A DNA stretch of 64,000 nt from Wenxinia saemankumensis (GTDB lineage Bacteria; Pseudomonadota; Alphaproteobacteria; Rhodobacterales; Rhodobacteraceae): assembly GCF_900141735.1 (NCBI RefSeq), contig NZ_FQYO01000001.1, positions 558,001 through 622,000 of the forward strand, in the 5' to 3' direction. Within the stretch, counting starts at the first letter, position 1. Every line of letters begins with the position of its first letter. A program made the position numbers and the translations under genes. The notes beneath the pieces were generated by a model. That model had not been told where the DNA came from and did no database searches. It saw only the letters and a list, made by a program, of their open reading frames with translations. Positions 27,850-36,977 of this stretch are shown piece after piece.

Positions 27850-27859
27850 CGCGGGGGGG

Positions 27860-29320
27860 TCAGAACGGGGCATCGACGCCCCCCATCGCGACGTAGACGC
27901 TCTTGAGCTGGCTGTAATGCTCGATCGCGGCGCGGGCATTCTCGCGCCCCAGCCCGCTGGCCTTGACGCCGCCGAACGGCATCTCGACCGGCGTCAGGTT
28001 GTAGGTGTTGATCCAGCAGGTCCCGGCGCGGAAGGCCGAGACGACGCGGTGCGCGCGGGCGAGATCGGCGGTGAACACCCCGGCGGCCAGCCCGTATTCC
28101 GTCGCGTTCGCGCGGGTCACCGCCTCCGCCTCGTCCTCGAAGGTCAGGACGGACATGACGGGGCCGAACACCTCCTCGCGGGCGATCTCCATCCCGTCGG
28201 TCACGTCGGTGAAGACCGCCGGCTCGACGAACCAGCCCGGCCGGTCCGCGCGGGCGCCGCCAATCACCAGCCGCGCGCCGCCCTTCTTCGCGCGGTCGAT
28301 GAAGCCGAGGACCTGCCCCATCTGCCGCTCCGAGACGAGCGGTCCGATATTGGTCGCCTCGTCCAGCGGGTCGCCCATGACGATGCCCGACGACATGCGC
28401 GCGGTCAGCCGGGCGAGGAACGCCGCCTCGATCCCCTTCTGGACGAAGACGCGGGTGCCGTTGGAGCAGATCTGACCGGACGAGTAGAAGTTGCCGTTGA
28501 TCGCCGCCGAGACCGCGTTCTCGACATCGGCATCGTCGAAGATCACCAAGGGCGACTTGCCCCCCAGCTCCATCGTCACGTGCTTCATTCCGCGCGCGGC
28601 GAGGGCATAGACGTGTTTCCCGGTGCGGGCGGAGCCGGTGAGCGACACCTTCGCCGCGCGAGGGTCGGTCACCAGCGCCTCGCCCACGGCGCCCGCGCCC
28701 TGCACCACGTTGAAGAGGCCGGCCGGCGCGCCCGCCTCGGTCAGGATCTCGGCCAGCTTCAGCGCGCAGAGCGGCGTCGTCTCGGACGGCTTGAAGACCA
28801 TCGCATTGCCGCAGGCGAGCGCGGGGGCGGCCTTCCAGGCGGCGATCTGGGTCGGGTAGTTCCACGCGCCGAGGCCGACGCAGACGCCGAGCGGCTCGCG
28901 GATCGTGTAGGCCCAGTCGGCCCCGAGCGGGATATGCTCGCCCGTCAGCGTCGCGGCGAGACCGCCAAAATATTCCAGCGCATCGGCGGCGGAGGTGGCG
29001 TCGGCGACCAGCGTCTCCTGCAGCGGCTTTCCGGTGTCGCGGGTTTCGAGTTCGCTGAGCTCGCGGTTGCGGGCGCGGATCAGGTCGGCGGCGCGGCGCA
29101 GGACCCGGCCCCGCTCCACCCCCGGCAGACGGGCCCAGTCCCGCTGCGCGGCCTCGGCGGCGGTGAAGGCGCGGTCGATCACCTCGGGCGTCGCCATGTG
29201 CAGGCGCGCGATCTCCTCGCCGGTGGCGGGATAGATGACGGGCAGCGCCTCGCCCCCGGCATCCTCAAGGTATTCACCGGAAACGTGATGGCTGGCGGCA
29301 GGTTGCGGGTCGTAGCTCAT
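27860..29320 (-). CDS. betB: Betaine aldehyde dehydrogenase
   Basis: NAD(P)+-dependent oxidation of betaine aldehyde to glycine betaine. The 486-residue ALDH has all hallmarks: the NAD-binding region with [19 protein letters not shown], the catalytic Glu in MELGGKSPL near 253, and the catalytic Cys in [12 protein letters not shown] near 287. The Trp/Tyr-lined BADH active-site region is consistent. ATG 29320 is 1 bp after the betC stop, and betA follows after 10 bp, so the genes are one operon under BetI. It is distinguished from the second ALDH at 42852 by this context and by closer BADH signatures. Confidence 0.96.
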   Translation of the reverse strand: MSYDPQPAASHHVSGEYLEDAGGEALPVIYPATGEEIARLHMATPEVIDRAFTAAEAAQRDWARLPGVERGRVLRRAADLIRARNRELSELETRDTGKPLQETLVADATSAADALEYFGGLAATLTGEHIPLGADWAYTIREPLGVCVGLGAWNYPTQIAAWKAAPALACGNAMVFKPSETTPLCALKLAEILTEAGAPAGLFNVVQGAGAVGEALVTDPRAAKVSLTGSARTGKHVYALAARGMKHVTMELGGKSPLVIFDDADVENAVSAAINGNFYSSGQICSNGTRVFVQKGIEAAFLARLTARMSSGIVMGDPLDEATNIGPLVSERQMGQVLGFIDRAKKGGARLVIGGARADRPGWFVEPAVFTDVTDGMEIAREEVFGPVMSVLTFEDEAEAVTRANATEYGLAAGVFTADLARAHRVVSAFRAGTCWINTYNLTPVEMPFGGVKASGLGRENARAAIEHYSQLKSVYVAMGGVDAPF

Positions 29321-29321
29321 G

Positions 29322-30824
29322 TCATTCCCCTCGCGGAAAGCGCTGGTTCTCCTCCAGCACGTTGAGGTCCATGTGGTTGCGCATGTACCGCTCGGAGGCG
29401 TTGCGCAGGGGCTGCCAGTCCCAGGGGTAGTAGCCCCCCTGGCGCAGCGCGGGGTAGACGACCCAGCGCGCGGCTTGGCTGGCGCGCACCTCGTCATCGG
29501 TCCGTCCCAGATCCCAGCGGGCGGCGGCGAGGTCGCGGAAATGCTTGAGCCGCCCTTCGTACCCCGGCGCGCCGGCGAGGTTATCCCTCTCCCACGGGTC
29601 GTTCTGCAGATCGTAGAGCTCCTCGGGATCGACCGGGCAGGCGGTGTATTTCCACCGCCCCTCGACGAGGCAGACCATCGGCGCGACGGATCCCTCGGCG
29701 GCGTATTCGATACCGACCGGGGGCCGCTCGCCGCCCGCGGCGACGGGGGCGAGGTCCACGCCGTCGGTCCAGGGCGTGACGCCCGCCATGTCGGCCCCGC
29801 CGATGGCGGCGAGCGTCGGCGCCAGATCCACGGTAGAGACCGGCGTCTCGACCCGACCCGGTGCCCATCCATCGCCCGCGATCATCAGCGGGACCCGGGA
29901 CGAGCCCTCGCGGAAGCTCATCTTGAACCAGAGACCGCCCTCGCCCAGCATCTCGCCGTGGTCGGAGAGGAAGACGATGGTCGCCTCCTGCCGGGTCCGT
30001 TCCAGCACGTCGAGGATCTCGCCGATCTTGTCGTCGACATACGAAATGTTGGCGAAATAAGCGCGGCGCGAGCGGCGCACGTCCTCGCGCCCGATCTCGA
30101 ATTCCCGCCGGTTCGAGGCATCCATCAGGCGCTGCGAATGGGGGTCCAGCTCGGCATAGGGGATCTCGGGGAGCTCGGGGTCGAGCGGGCCGTCCTCGTA
30201 GAGATCCCAGTACCTGCGCCGCGCGACGAAAGGATCGTGCGGATGGGTGAAGCTGACCGTCAGGCACCAGGGCCGCCCGTCATGCCCGCGCGAGAGGTCG
30301 TAGAGCTTCTGCATCGCCTGGAAGGCGACGTCGTCGTCGTATTCGAGCTGGTTCGTGATCTCGGCCACGCCGGCCCCGGTGACCGAGCCGAAATTGTGAT
30401 ACCACCAGTCGATCCGTTCGCCCGGCTTTCGCCAGTCCGGGGTCCAGCCGAAGTCGGCGGGATAGACATCGGTCGTCAGCCGCTCCTCGAAGCCGTGCAG
30501 CTGGTCGGGGCCGACGAAGTGCATCTTTCCCGACAGGGCGGTATGATAGCCGGCATTCCTCAGGTGATGCGCGAAGGTCGGGATCGCCGAGGCGAATTCG
30601 GCGGCATTGTCATAGACGCGCGTGCGGTAGGGCATCTGCCCCGCCATCACCGCCGCCCGCGCCGGCGCGCAGAGGGGCGAGGGCGTATAGGCGTGGGCGA
30701 AGCGGGTCGACCGCTCGGCGAGGCGCCTCAGGTTCGGCGCGTGCAGGAAATCGGCCGGCCCGTCCGGGAACAGGGTGCCGTTCAGCTGATCCACCATCAG
30801 GACCAGGATATTCGGGGCATTCAT
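29322..30824 (-). CDS. betC: Choline-sulfatase
   Basis: Hydrolyses choline-O-sulfate to choline and sulfate, widening the sources of betaine. The 500-residue protein belongs to the type I sulfatases: [12 protein letters not shown] at the N-terminus gives metal-binding Asp residues, and [12 protein letters not shown] near residue 52 is the C-x-P-x-R site whose Cys is converted to formylglycine. Metal ligands continue in [10 protein letters not shown] near 295. The C-terminal segment is that of BetC. There is no signal peptide, so it acts in the cytoplasm. It overlaps betI by 4 bp and is followed by betB. Confidence 0.95.
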   Translation of the reverse strand: MNAPNILVLMVDQLNGTLFPDGPADFLHAPNLRRLAERSTRFAHAYTPSPLCAPARAAVMAGQMPYRTRVYDNAAEFASAIPTFAHHLRNAGYHTALSGKMHFVGPDQLHGFEERLTTDVYPADFGWTPDWRKPGERIDWWYHNFGSVTGAGVAEITNQLEYDDDVAFQAMQKLYDLSRGHDGRPWCLTVSFTHPHDPFVARRRYWDLYEDGPLDPELPEIPYAELDPHSQRLMDASNRREFEIGREDVRRSRRAYFANISYVDDKIGEILDVLERTRQEATIVFLSDHGEMLGEGGLWFKMSFREGSSRVPLMIAGDGWAPGRVETPVSTVDLAPTLAAIGGADMAGVTPWTDGVDLAPVAAGGERPPVGIEYAAEGSVAPMVCLVEGRWKYTACPVDPEELYDLQNDPWERDNLAGAPGYEGRLKHFRDLAAARWDLGRTDDEVRASQAARWVVYPALRQGGYYPWDWQPLRNASERYMRNHMDLNVLEENQRFPRGE

Positions 30825-31396
30825 TGCAGCATCTCCCTCGCAAGGCTTTCGAGCATCTCGGCGGTCGCACGGGCGCCGTCGGGGGCGGTGCCGGACAGCC
30901 CCTCGCGCAGGTAGAGGCCGTCGATCCCCGCCGCGAGCCTCTCGGCCGCCGCGGGCGCGCCGGCCCCGGCCAGCGGGCGCAGGGCGTGCCGCAGGTTCGA
31001 CCGAAGCCGCTGCTGGTAGGCGCGCAGCATCCGCCGCGCCTCGGCATTCGTCAGCGCGAGGACGTAGAAGTTCAGCCAGGCCGAGACCGTCTCGGCCCGG
31101 AAGTTCACCGGCGCGAAGCTGGCCCGCAGGATGCCCTCGGCCCGCCCGCGCGGCCCCTGCGCCGCCGACAGTTCGCTGCGCACGGCGCGGCCGAATTCCC
31201 GCAGGACATGGCGCATCGCGGCGAGGAAGAGATCCTCCTTGCCGCCGAAATAATGATGCGCCAGCGCGCTCGACACGCCCGCGCGGCGCGCGATCTGCGC
31301 CACCGTCACCTCGAGCGATCCGCGCGCCCCGATCTCGTGGATCGCGGCGTCGATGAGCGCCGCCTTCCGCTGCGGCTCCATTCCGATCTTTGGCAT
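30821..31396 (-). CDS. betI: TetR-family repressor of choline utilisation
   Basis: 191 residues. The TetR-type HTH is at about 12-58 (TVAQIARRAGVSSALAHHYF), followed by GGKEDLFLAAMRHVLREFG, as in BetI proteins that repress bet genes until choline is present. It is the first gene of the operon with betC, betB and betA, overlapping betC by 4 bp, and divergent from choX. The dyad at 31455-31468 lies between betI and choX and fits its operator, giving autoregulation plus control of choline import. The start MPKIGMEPQRK is the standard one for the family. Confidence 0.95.
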   Translation of the reverse strand: MPKIGMEPQRKAALIDAAIHEIGARGSLEVTVAQIARRAGVSSALAHHYFGGKEDLFLAAMRHVLREFGRAVRSELSAAQGPRGRAEGILRASFAPVNFRAETVSAWLNFYVLALTNAEARRMLRAYQQRLRSNLRHALRPLAGAGAPAAAERLAAGIDGLYLREGLSGTAPDGARATAEMLESLAREMLQ

Positions 31397-31454
31397 TTCG
31401 CGCGGTCCCCCCTATCCTTTGCGTCGGGACGGGATCCTGCATAGGCTTCCGTTT

Positions 31455-31468
31455 ATTGACTCGTCAAT
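31455..31468. promoter_or_regulatory. Likely BetI operator
   Basis: Perfect palindrome ATTGAC-TC-GTCAAT in the betI-choX intergenic region, 23 bp before choX and 58 bp from betI. Its form (ATTGA...TCAAT) matches known BetI boxes, and its place between divergent genes suits joint repression. The binding itself is inferred. Confidence 0.7.
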
Positions 31469-31490
31469 CAAGAACCCAGGGAGACACCAC

Positions 31491-32420
31491 ATGCCCCTTC
31501 GACAGATCCTCGCCGCCACGGCCTTGACCGCCGCCGGCACCGCCGCGCTCGCGCAGGATGCCTGCGAGAGCGTGACCTTCTCGGATGTCGGCTGGACCGA
31601 CATCACCGCGACCACCGCGACCACGACCTTCCTTCTCGACGCGCTCGGCTACGAGACCGAGACGCTCGTGCTGTCGGTGCCCGTCACCTACACCTCGATG
31701 GCCGAAGGCGATGTCGACGTCTTCCTCGGCAACTGGATGCCCACGATGGAGGCCGACATCGCCCCCTACCGCGAGGACGGCAGCGTCGTGACCGTGGGCC
31801 GCAACCTCGAGGGCGCGAAATACACGCTCGCCACCAATTCGGCCGGCGCCGCGCTCGGCATCACCAGCTTCGAGGACATCGCCGCCAATGCCGAGGCGCT
31901 GGACGCCGAGATCTACGGGATCGAGCCGGGCAATGACGGCAACCGCCTGATCCTCGACATGATCGAGGCCGACGCCTTCGGCCTGGCGGAGTTCGAGGTG
32001 ATCGAGAGCTCCGAGCAGGGGATGCTCGCGCAGGTCGACCGCGCCACGGGCCGGGACGAGCCGGTCGTGTTCCTCGGCTGGGAGCCGCACCCGATGAACG
32101 CCAATTACGAGCTGACCTATCTCGAGGGCGGCGACGAATGGTTCGGCCCGAATCTCGGCGGCGCCGAGGTCTACACGAACACCCGCGCCGGCTTCGCCGA
32201 GGACTGCCCGAACGTGCAGGCCCTGCTCGAGAACCTCACCTTCTCGCTCGAGATGGAGAACGAGATCATGGGCGCGATCCTCGATGACGGGCAGGACCCG
32301 ACCGAGGCGGCGAAGGCCTGGCTCGCGGCCAATCCCGACGCCTGGTCCGGCTGGCTCGACGGCGTGACCACGCTCGATGGCGGCGACGCGGCCGGGGCGG
32401 TGACGGCAGCGCTGAACTAG
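31491..32420 (+). CDS. choX: Choline ABC transporter substrate-binding protein
   Basis: Periplasmic choline receptor of the ChoXWV importer. 309 residues with a signal peptide (MPLRQILAATALTAAGTAALAQ). The OpuAC/ProX-type fold has aromatic residues suited to quaternary ammonium binding, for example in FSDVGWTDI and VFLGNWMPTMEADI, and FLGWEPHPMN near 195. ATG 31491 follows GGGAGACACCAC. Unlike Sinorhizobium choXWV, the gene is separated from choW/choV by a hairpin, an outer-membrane gene and a second hairpin. Confidence 0.94.
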   Translation: MPLRQILAATALTAAGTAALAQDACESVTFSDVGWTDITATTATTTFLLDALGYETETLVLSVPVTYTSMAEGDVDVFLGNWMPTMEADIAPYREDGSVVTVGRNLEGAKYTLATNSAGAALGITSFEDIAANAEALDAEIYGIEPGNDGNRLILDMIEADAFGLAEFEVIESSEQGMLAQVDRATGRDEPVVFLGWEPHPMNANYELTYLEGGDEWFGPNLGGAEVYTNTRAGFAEDCPNVQALLENLTFSLEMENEIMGAILDDGQDPTEAAKAWLAANPDAWSGWLDGVTTLDGGDAAGAVTAALN

Positions 32421-32436
32421 GCGGCGCCTCCTTCCT

Positions 32437-32460
32437 CGGGCGGGATCGACGTCCCGCCCG
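32437..32460 (+). terminator. Hairpin after choX
   Basis: Perfect 9-bp stem CGGGCGGGA (32437-32445) with TCCCGCCCG (32452-32460) around a 6-nt loop, 17 bp after the choX stop. No strong T tract follows, so read-through or 3'-end stabilisation is possible. It separates choX from the OMP gene. Confidence 0.55.
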
Positions 32461-32599
32461 GGGGAACCGGCCACAGCCCGCCGCGCGGCGACGGCGACCG
32501 GTCAAGACAACGTGAGTTGCCGCGAGGAACCGCGATCCATCTGTGGAAGGCGATCCCACCGATGCCCGGTGGCGATCGCTCTTGCTGGAAGGATCTCTT

Positions 32600-33388
32600 G
32601 TGAAACTGCATCTCTGCCTCCCTCTCGTGCTGCTGGCCGGGCCAGCCCTTGCCGCCGGGATGGACTCCCCCGTGATGGAGCCGGCGCCCGTCATGCCGGT
32701 GGCCCAGCCCGCTCCGCGCCTCAGCTGGGACGGCTTCTATGCCGGCGCTCAACTCGGCGGAGCGTTCGATGACGAGACGGGGGTGCTGTCGCTGGAGGCC
32801 GCGCCCTCGGCTCCGCCCGCCGCGGCGTTCGGCGACAACTTCTACGGCGCCTTCGATTCCGGTTTCTCCGGCGGCGTCCATGTCGGCTACGACCGCCAGT
32901 TCGGCGGCTTCGTGCTGGGCGGGATCGCGGATATCAGCGCGCTCGACGTGACCGAAACGCAGGGCGGCGACAGCGCCACGCCCGCATTCTACCGCGAGGT
33001 CCGATCGCTCGACTACTATGCCACGCTGCGTGGCCGGGTCGGCGTCCCGGTGTTCGAGCGCGGCCTGTTCTACGTCCACGGCGGGCTGGCCTACGGTGAT
33101 GTCGATTACCGCTTCGACACCAACACTCCGGCGACGGTCACGACCTCCGGGGACGGGGACGGCGAGACCGGCTACGTCGTCGGCGCCGGGATGGAGACGA
33201 TGCTGACCGACTCGTTCTCGTTCGGTGTGGAGTACCAGTACGTCAATCTGGGCGAGAGCGACTTCAACACCACGCTGAGCGGTCCGGGTGCGCCCGGCGG
33301 TCCGTTCGGCGCCGGCGTCGACGCATTCGGCTCGGAAGACGATTTCGACTTCCACGTGATCCAGGCCCGCGTCTCCTACCGGTTCTGA
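32600..33388 (+). CDS. Outer-membrane beta-barrel protein (Omp25/porin-like)
   Basis: 262 residues. The N-terminal signal peptide (VKLHLCLPLVLLAGPALA) is followed by a Pro-rich linker and then SWDGFYAGAQLGGAF, a signature of small alphaproteobacterial barrel proteins (Omp25/31 type). Beta strands alternate through VHVGYDRQFGGFVLGGI, LRGRVGVPVFERGLFYVHGG and FGVEYQYVNLG, and the chain ends VSYRF with the C-terminal Phe recognised by the BAM complex. GTG 32600 is chosen because GAAGGA lies 8 nt upstream and it begins the signal peptide. It stands between choX and choW and is flanked by two hairpins. It may be an independent gene or help choline cross the outer membrane (inference). Confidence 0.85.
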   Translation: MKLHLCLPLVLLAGPALAAGMDSPVMEPAPVMPVAQPAPRLSWDGFYAGAQLGGAFDDETGVLSLEAAPSAPPAAAFGDNFYGAFDSGFSGGVHVGYDRQFGGFVLGGIADISALDVTETQGGDSATPAFYREVRSLDYYATLRGRVGVPVFERGLFYVHGGLAYGDVDYRFDTNTPATVTTSGDGDGETGYVVGAGMETMLTDSFSFGVEYQYVNLGESDFNTTLSGPGAPGGPFGAGVDAFGSEDDFDFHVIQARVSYRF

Positions 33389-33411
33389 GTCCGGTCGGAC
33401 TCGAGGCCACC

Positions 33412-33441
33412 GGCCCCGGCGGAGCGATCTCCGCCGGGGCC
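33412..33441 (+). terminator. Strong hairpin after the outer-membrane gene
   Basis: Perfect 13-bp stem GGCCCCGGCGGAG (33412-33424) with CTCCGCCGGGGCC (33429-33441) around CGAT, 23 bp after the stop. A short T-poor tail (GTTCGC) follows. It should end or protect the OMP transcript and insulates choW. Confidence 0.65.
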
Positions 33442-33543
33442 GTTCGCGCTCCGCACACCACCGGATCCACTACCAGGCCCTTTCGACTTTCCATGCGGGG
33501 CCGCCTCACCTAGCTTCCGCGGCACCCATTCCCCGGAGGCGCC

Positions 33544-34377
33544 ATGCTGGACTGGCTGACCGAGACCAAGATCCCCGTCGGGCGCCTCGCGGCGGACGGC
33601 TTCGACTGGCTGGAAAGCTCGGGCGGGATCGTGTTCGACACCATCTCGCTCTGGCTCGAGACGATGATCGACGCGATCCTCTGGCTGCTGCAGGCCCCGC
33701 CGGAGCTCGTGGTGATCGGCGCCTTCACCCTGTTCGCATGGGTGCTGCAGCGGCGCTGGCAGACGCCGCTTCTGGTCGCGCTCGGCTTTCTCTTCATCGT
33801 GAACCAGGGCTACTGGGAGGAGACGACGGAGAGCCTGACGCTCGTCCTGTCGGCCTGCGTCGTCTGCATGGGGATCGGCGTGCCGGTCGGGATCTGGGCG
33901 GCGCACCGGCCGCGGGTCTATGCCTGGATGGCGCCGGTGCTCGACCTGATGCAGACGCTGCCGACCTTCGTCTACCTGATCCCGGCCATCGTCTTCTTCG
34001 GCATCGGCATGGTGCCGGGGCTGATCGCGACGGTGATCTTCGTCCTGCCCGCGCCGATCCGGCTGACGCATCTCGGGATCAGTCGCACGCCCGTGGCGCT
34101 GGTCGAGGCGGGGCAGGCCTTCGGCGCCACGCCCCGGCAGCTGCTGTGGAAGGTCGAACTGCCCAGCGCCTTCCCGCAGATCATGGCGGGGCTGAACCAG
34201 ACGATCATGCTGTCGCTCAGCATGGTCGTGATCGCCGCCCTCGTCGGGGCGGCAGGGCTCGGCGTGCCGGTGGTGCGCGCGCTGAACTCGGTCAACACCT
34301 CGCTCGGCTTCGAGAGCGGGATCGTGATCGTCGTCGTGGCCATCGTGCTCGACCGGATGCTGCGGGTGAACCGGTGA
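33544..34377 (+). CDS. choW: Choline ABC transporter permease
   Basis: 277-residue inner-membrane permease of the OpuAB/ProW type, with about six to seven helices. An N-terminal cytoplasmic or amphipathic part (MLDWLTETKIPVGRLAADG) is usual for this group. The EAA loop that contacts the ATPase is near 195 (VEAGQAFGATPRQLLWKVELP). GGAGGCGCC directly precedes the ATG. It overlaps choV by 4 bp (GTGA). Only the permease and ATPase are adjacent, while the receptor choX lies 1.1 kb upstream beyond an outer-membrane gene. Confidence 0.93.
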   Translation: MLDWLTETKIPVGRLAADGFDWLESSGGIVFDTISLWLETMIDAILWLLQAPPELVVIGAFTLFAWVLQRRWQTPLLVALGFLFIVNQGYWEETTESLTLVLSACVVCMGIGVPVGIWAAHRPRVYAWMAPVLDLMQTLPTFVYLIPAIVFFGIGMVPGLIATVIFVLPAPIRLTHLGISRTPVALVEAGQAFGATPRQLLWKVELPSAFPQIMAGLNQTIMLSLSMVVIAALVGAAGLGVPVVRALNSVNTSLGFESGIVIVVVAIVLDRMLRVNR

Positions 34378-35405
34378 GCGGGGCGGCCGTGACCTTCGAC
34401 CGGGTGTCCATCGTGTTCGGCGACGCGCCCGCCAGCGCGCTGCCCCTGATGGACGAGGGGCTGGACCGGGCCGAGATCCAGCGCCGGACGGACCAGGTCC
34501 TCGGCGTGCACGATTGCTCGCTGGAGGTGCAGGAGGGCGAGATCCTCGTCCTGATGGGCCTCTCGGGCTCGGGCAAGTCGACGCTGCTGCGCGCGGTGAA
34601 TGGCCTCAATCCCGTGGTGCGCGGCGACGTGACGGTCCGCACGCGCGAGGGCAAGGTCAACGTGACACGGGCCAGGGGCGCCGAGCTGCGGCGCGTCCGC
34701 CGGCACGAGATCGCGATGGTCTTCCAGCAGTTCGGCCTGCTGCCCTGGCGCAGCGTGCGCGACAATGTCGGCCTCGGGCTCGAGCTGTCGGGCATGGGCA
34801 AGGCCGCGCGCCGCGAGAAGGTCGACGCGCAGCTCGCCCTCGTCGGGCTGGAGGACCGGGCCGAGGCGCTGGTGGGCGAGCTGTCGGGCGGCATGCAGCA
34901 GCGCGTCGGCCTCGCCCGCGCCTTCGCCACCGACGCGTCGATCCTGCTGATGGACGAGCCCTTCAGCGCGCTCGACCCGCTGATCCGGGGCCGCCTGCAG
35001 GACGAGCTTCTCGACCTGCAGCGCGAGCTGAAGCGCACGATCATCTTCGTCAGCCACGACCTCGACGAGGCGTTCAAGATCGGCGGGCGGATCGCGATCA
35101 TGGAGGGCGGGCGCATCGTGCAATGCGGCACGCCGCGGCAGATCTACACCGACCCGGCCAACGATTACGTGGCCGAGTTCGTCGCCCACATGAACCCGCT
35201 CGGCGTGCTCTGTGCCCGCGACGTGATCGACCCCGACGCGGGTCCGGCCCCGGGCGAGCCGGTCCCCGCCGCGACGGACATCCGCGCGGTGATGGAGCGG
35301 ATCCGGGCGGGCGGCGGCCCGATCCCGGTCGCCGAGGACGGCCGGGTGATCGGCGCGGTGACGGAGGGAAGCGTGCTGGCCCGGCTGCTCGATCCGCGGG
35401 GCTGA
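34374..35405 (+). CDS. choV: Choline ABC transporter ATP-binding protein
   Basis: 343-residue ATPase of the OpuAA/ProV branch. Walker A is GLSGSGKST near residue 63, the ABC signature LSGGMQQRV near 168, Walker B ILLMDEPFSALD near 188, and the H-loop SHDLDE near 228. The C-terminal part (about 280-343, IRAVMERIRAGGGPIPVAED) resembles a single CBS-like motif, shorter than the paired CBS of OpuAA. GTG 34374 overlaps the choW stop (GTGA), giving coupled translation. The next gene, exoD-like, begins 51 bp downstream. Confidence 0.94.
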   Translation: MSGAAVTFDRVSIVFGDAPASALPLMDEGLDRAEIQRRTDQVLGVHDCSLEVQEGEILVLMGLSGSGKSTLLRAVNGLNPVVRGDVTVRTREGKVNVTRARGAELRRVRRHEIAMVFQQFGLLPWRSVRDNVGLGLELSGMGKAARREKVDAQLALVGLEDRAEALVGELSGGMQQRVGLARAFATDASILLMDEPFSALDPLIRGRLQDELLDLQRELKRTIIFVSHDLDEAFKIGGRIAIMEGGRIVQCGTPRQIYTDPANDYVAEFVAHMNPLGVLCARDVIDPDAGPAPGEPVPAATDIRAVMERIRAGGGPIPVAEDGRVIGAVTEGSVLARLLDPRG

Positions 35406-35456
35406 GGGGAACCCGCCCCCGCCGCGCCCCGTTCTGCCGCAAACGCGAGGTGAGAG

Positions 35457-36032
35457 ATGGCAGGCGCGGCGCAGGACCTGATCGACGAGCTGGACGAGGC
35501 GGCCGGATCGGACGAGACGACGAGGATCGAGGATCTGATGGACGCCTTCGGTTCGCGCGGGTCGGGGGCGTTCCTGGTGATCCCGGCGCTGATCGGGATC
35601 TCGCCCATCGGCGCGATTCCCACCGTACCCACCCTGATCGCCGTGTGCACGCTGATCCTGGCGGTTCAGATCGCGATGGGCCGCGACCGCTACTGGCTGC
35701 CGGGCTTCATCGAGTGCCGCGAGGTCTCGACCGACAAGATCCACAGGATCACCGACAAGCTGCGCGGCCCCGCGCACTGGCTCGACCGGCATTTCGGCGA
35801 GCGGCTGACCGCGCTGACCGGCGAGGCGGGCGTGCGGGTCTCGGGCTCGATCTGCGCGGCGCTCTGCCTGCTTGTCCCCCCGCTGGAGGTCGTGCCCTTC
35901 GGAGCGGCGATCCCCTTCGCCGCCATCGCGATCACCGGCGTCGCGCTGACCGTCCATGACGGCATCGCCATCCTGATCGCCTGGCTCGCCTCGGCGGCCT
36001 CGGTCGCGGCGGCCGTCTGGTTCCTGATCTGA
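35457..36032 (+). CDS. exoD: ExoD-family membrane protein
   Basis: 191-residue protein of the ExoD family, named from Sinorhizobium meliloti exoD mutants with altered exopolysaccharide and alkali sensitivity. It has several hydrophobic helices (about 36-72, 128-160 and 168-190), and the conserved GAFLVIPALIGISPIGAIP near 37-55 is the family signature. The biochemical role is unknown. The start follows GCGAGGTGAGAG. It converges with the DMT transporter gene, whose stop is only 4 bp away. Confidence 0.9.
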   Translation: MAGAAQDLIDELDEAAGSDETTRIEDLMDAFGSRGSGAFLVIPALIGISPIGAIPTVPTLIAVCTLILAVQIAMGRDRYWLPGFIECREVSTDKIHRITDKLRGPAHWLDRHFGERLTALTGEAGVRVSGSICAALCLLVPPLEVVPFGAAIPFAAIAITGVALTVHDGIAILIAWLASAASVAAAVWFLI

Positions 36033-36036
36033 GGCG

Positions 36037-36966
36037 TCAGAGCCGCGCGCCCTGCCCCTTGGCCGAGCGCAAACGCCGCGCCCGCGCCTCGCGCAGGGTC
36101 AGCACGCTGATCGCGCCGACGATGGTCAGGCCGCCCAGGATCACCCACCCGTCCACCCGCTCGGCAAAGAAGACCGCCCCCAGCGTCACGGCCCAGACGA
36201 GCTGCAGGAAGGTGACCGGCTGCGTCACCGTCAGCGGGGCGGCGGCGAAGGCATAGGTCATCGCGTAATGCCCCAGCGTGGCGAAGATTGCGGCGAGGGC
36301 GAGGAGGCCGAGGGTGGCGAGGTCGGGCGCCACCCAGTCGAGCAATGCGAAGGGCAGCAGGCCGATCGTCACCGTCAGCTGCAGCATCCCCACCACGACC
36401 GTGGCCGAGACCTCTCCGGACAGCTGCTTGGCGATCAGGTAGCCCGCGGCGAAGGACGCGGCGGTGAAGAGCATGGCGAAATGGCCGGGATCGAGCTCGC
36501 GCGCGCCGGGCCGCAGGATGACCAGGGCCCCCGCCAGCGCGACCGCGATGGCCAGCATCCGCCGCCAGGCCATCGTCTCGCCCAGGAACAGGGCCGCGCC
36601 GATCGAGACGTAGACGGGATTCAGGTAGTTGAGCGCCGTCACCTCGGCCAGCGGGATCCGCGTCATGGCGTAGAACCAGGTGATGACGCCCAGCGTGTGC
36701 GCCAGCCCCCGCGCGCCGAAGAGGCCCAGCTGGCGGCGGCTGAGATGCGCGCGGCGCAGGGGGCCGATCATCGGGATCAGGATCGGCAGGGCGAGGGCGT
36801 AGCGCAGGAAGGCGCTCTCGGCCGGCGGCACGGCATCGCCCACCACCTTCACCGTCGCCGTCAGCGCCACGAAGCAGAGGCCCGAGGCGACCATCCACAG
36901 GATCCCGATGGTGGGATTGCCCTCGCTCGCGGGCGGCGGGGCGATTGCGGCATCGTGTTGCGACAT
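36037..36966 (-). CDS. EamA/DMT-family transporter
   Basis: 309 residues with ten predicted transmembrane helices forming two EamA domains (about 20-150 and 165-300), as in RhaT/YdcZ-like metabolite exporters and S-adenosylmethionine importers. The conserved LNYLNPVYVSIGAALFLGE lies near residue 108, typical of the first EamA repeat. The substrate is unknown. It starts 11 bp after the LysE-family gene on the same strand, suggesting a shared transcript for two exporters. Confidence 0.9.
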   Translation of the reverse strand: MSQHDAAIAPPPASEGNPTIGILWMVASGLCFVALTATVKVVGDAVPPAESAFLRYALALPILIPMIGPLRRAHLSRRQLGLFGARGLAHTLGVITWFYAMTRIPLAEVTALNYLNPVYVSIGAALFLGETMAWRRMLAIAVALAGALVILRPGARELDPGHFAMLFTAASFAAGYLIAKQLSGEVSATVVVGMLQLTVTIGLLPFALLDWVAPDLATLGLLALAAIFATLGHYAMTYAFAAAPLTVTQPVTFLQLVWAVTLGAVFFAERVDGWVILGGLTIVGAISVLTLREARARRLRSAKGQGARL

Positions 36967-36977
36967 GTCGGACTCCT

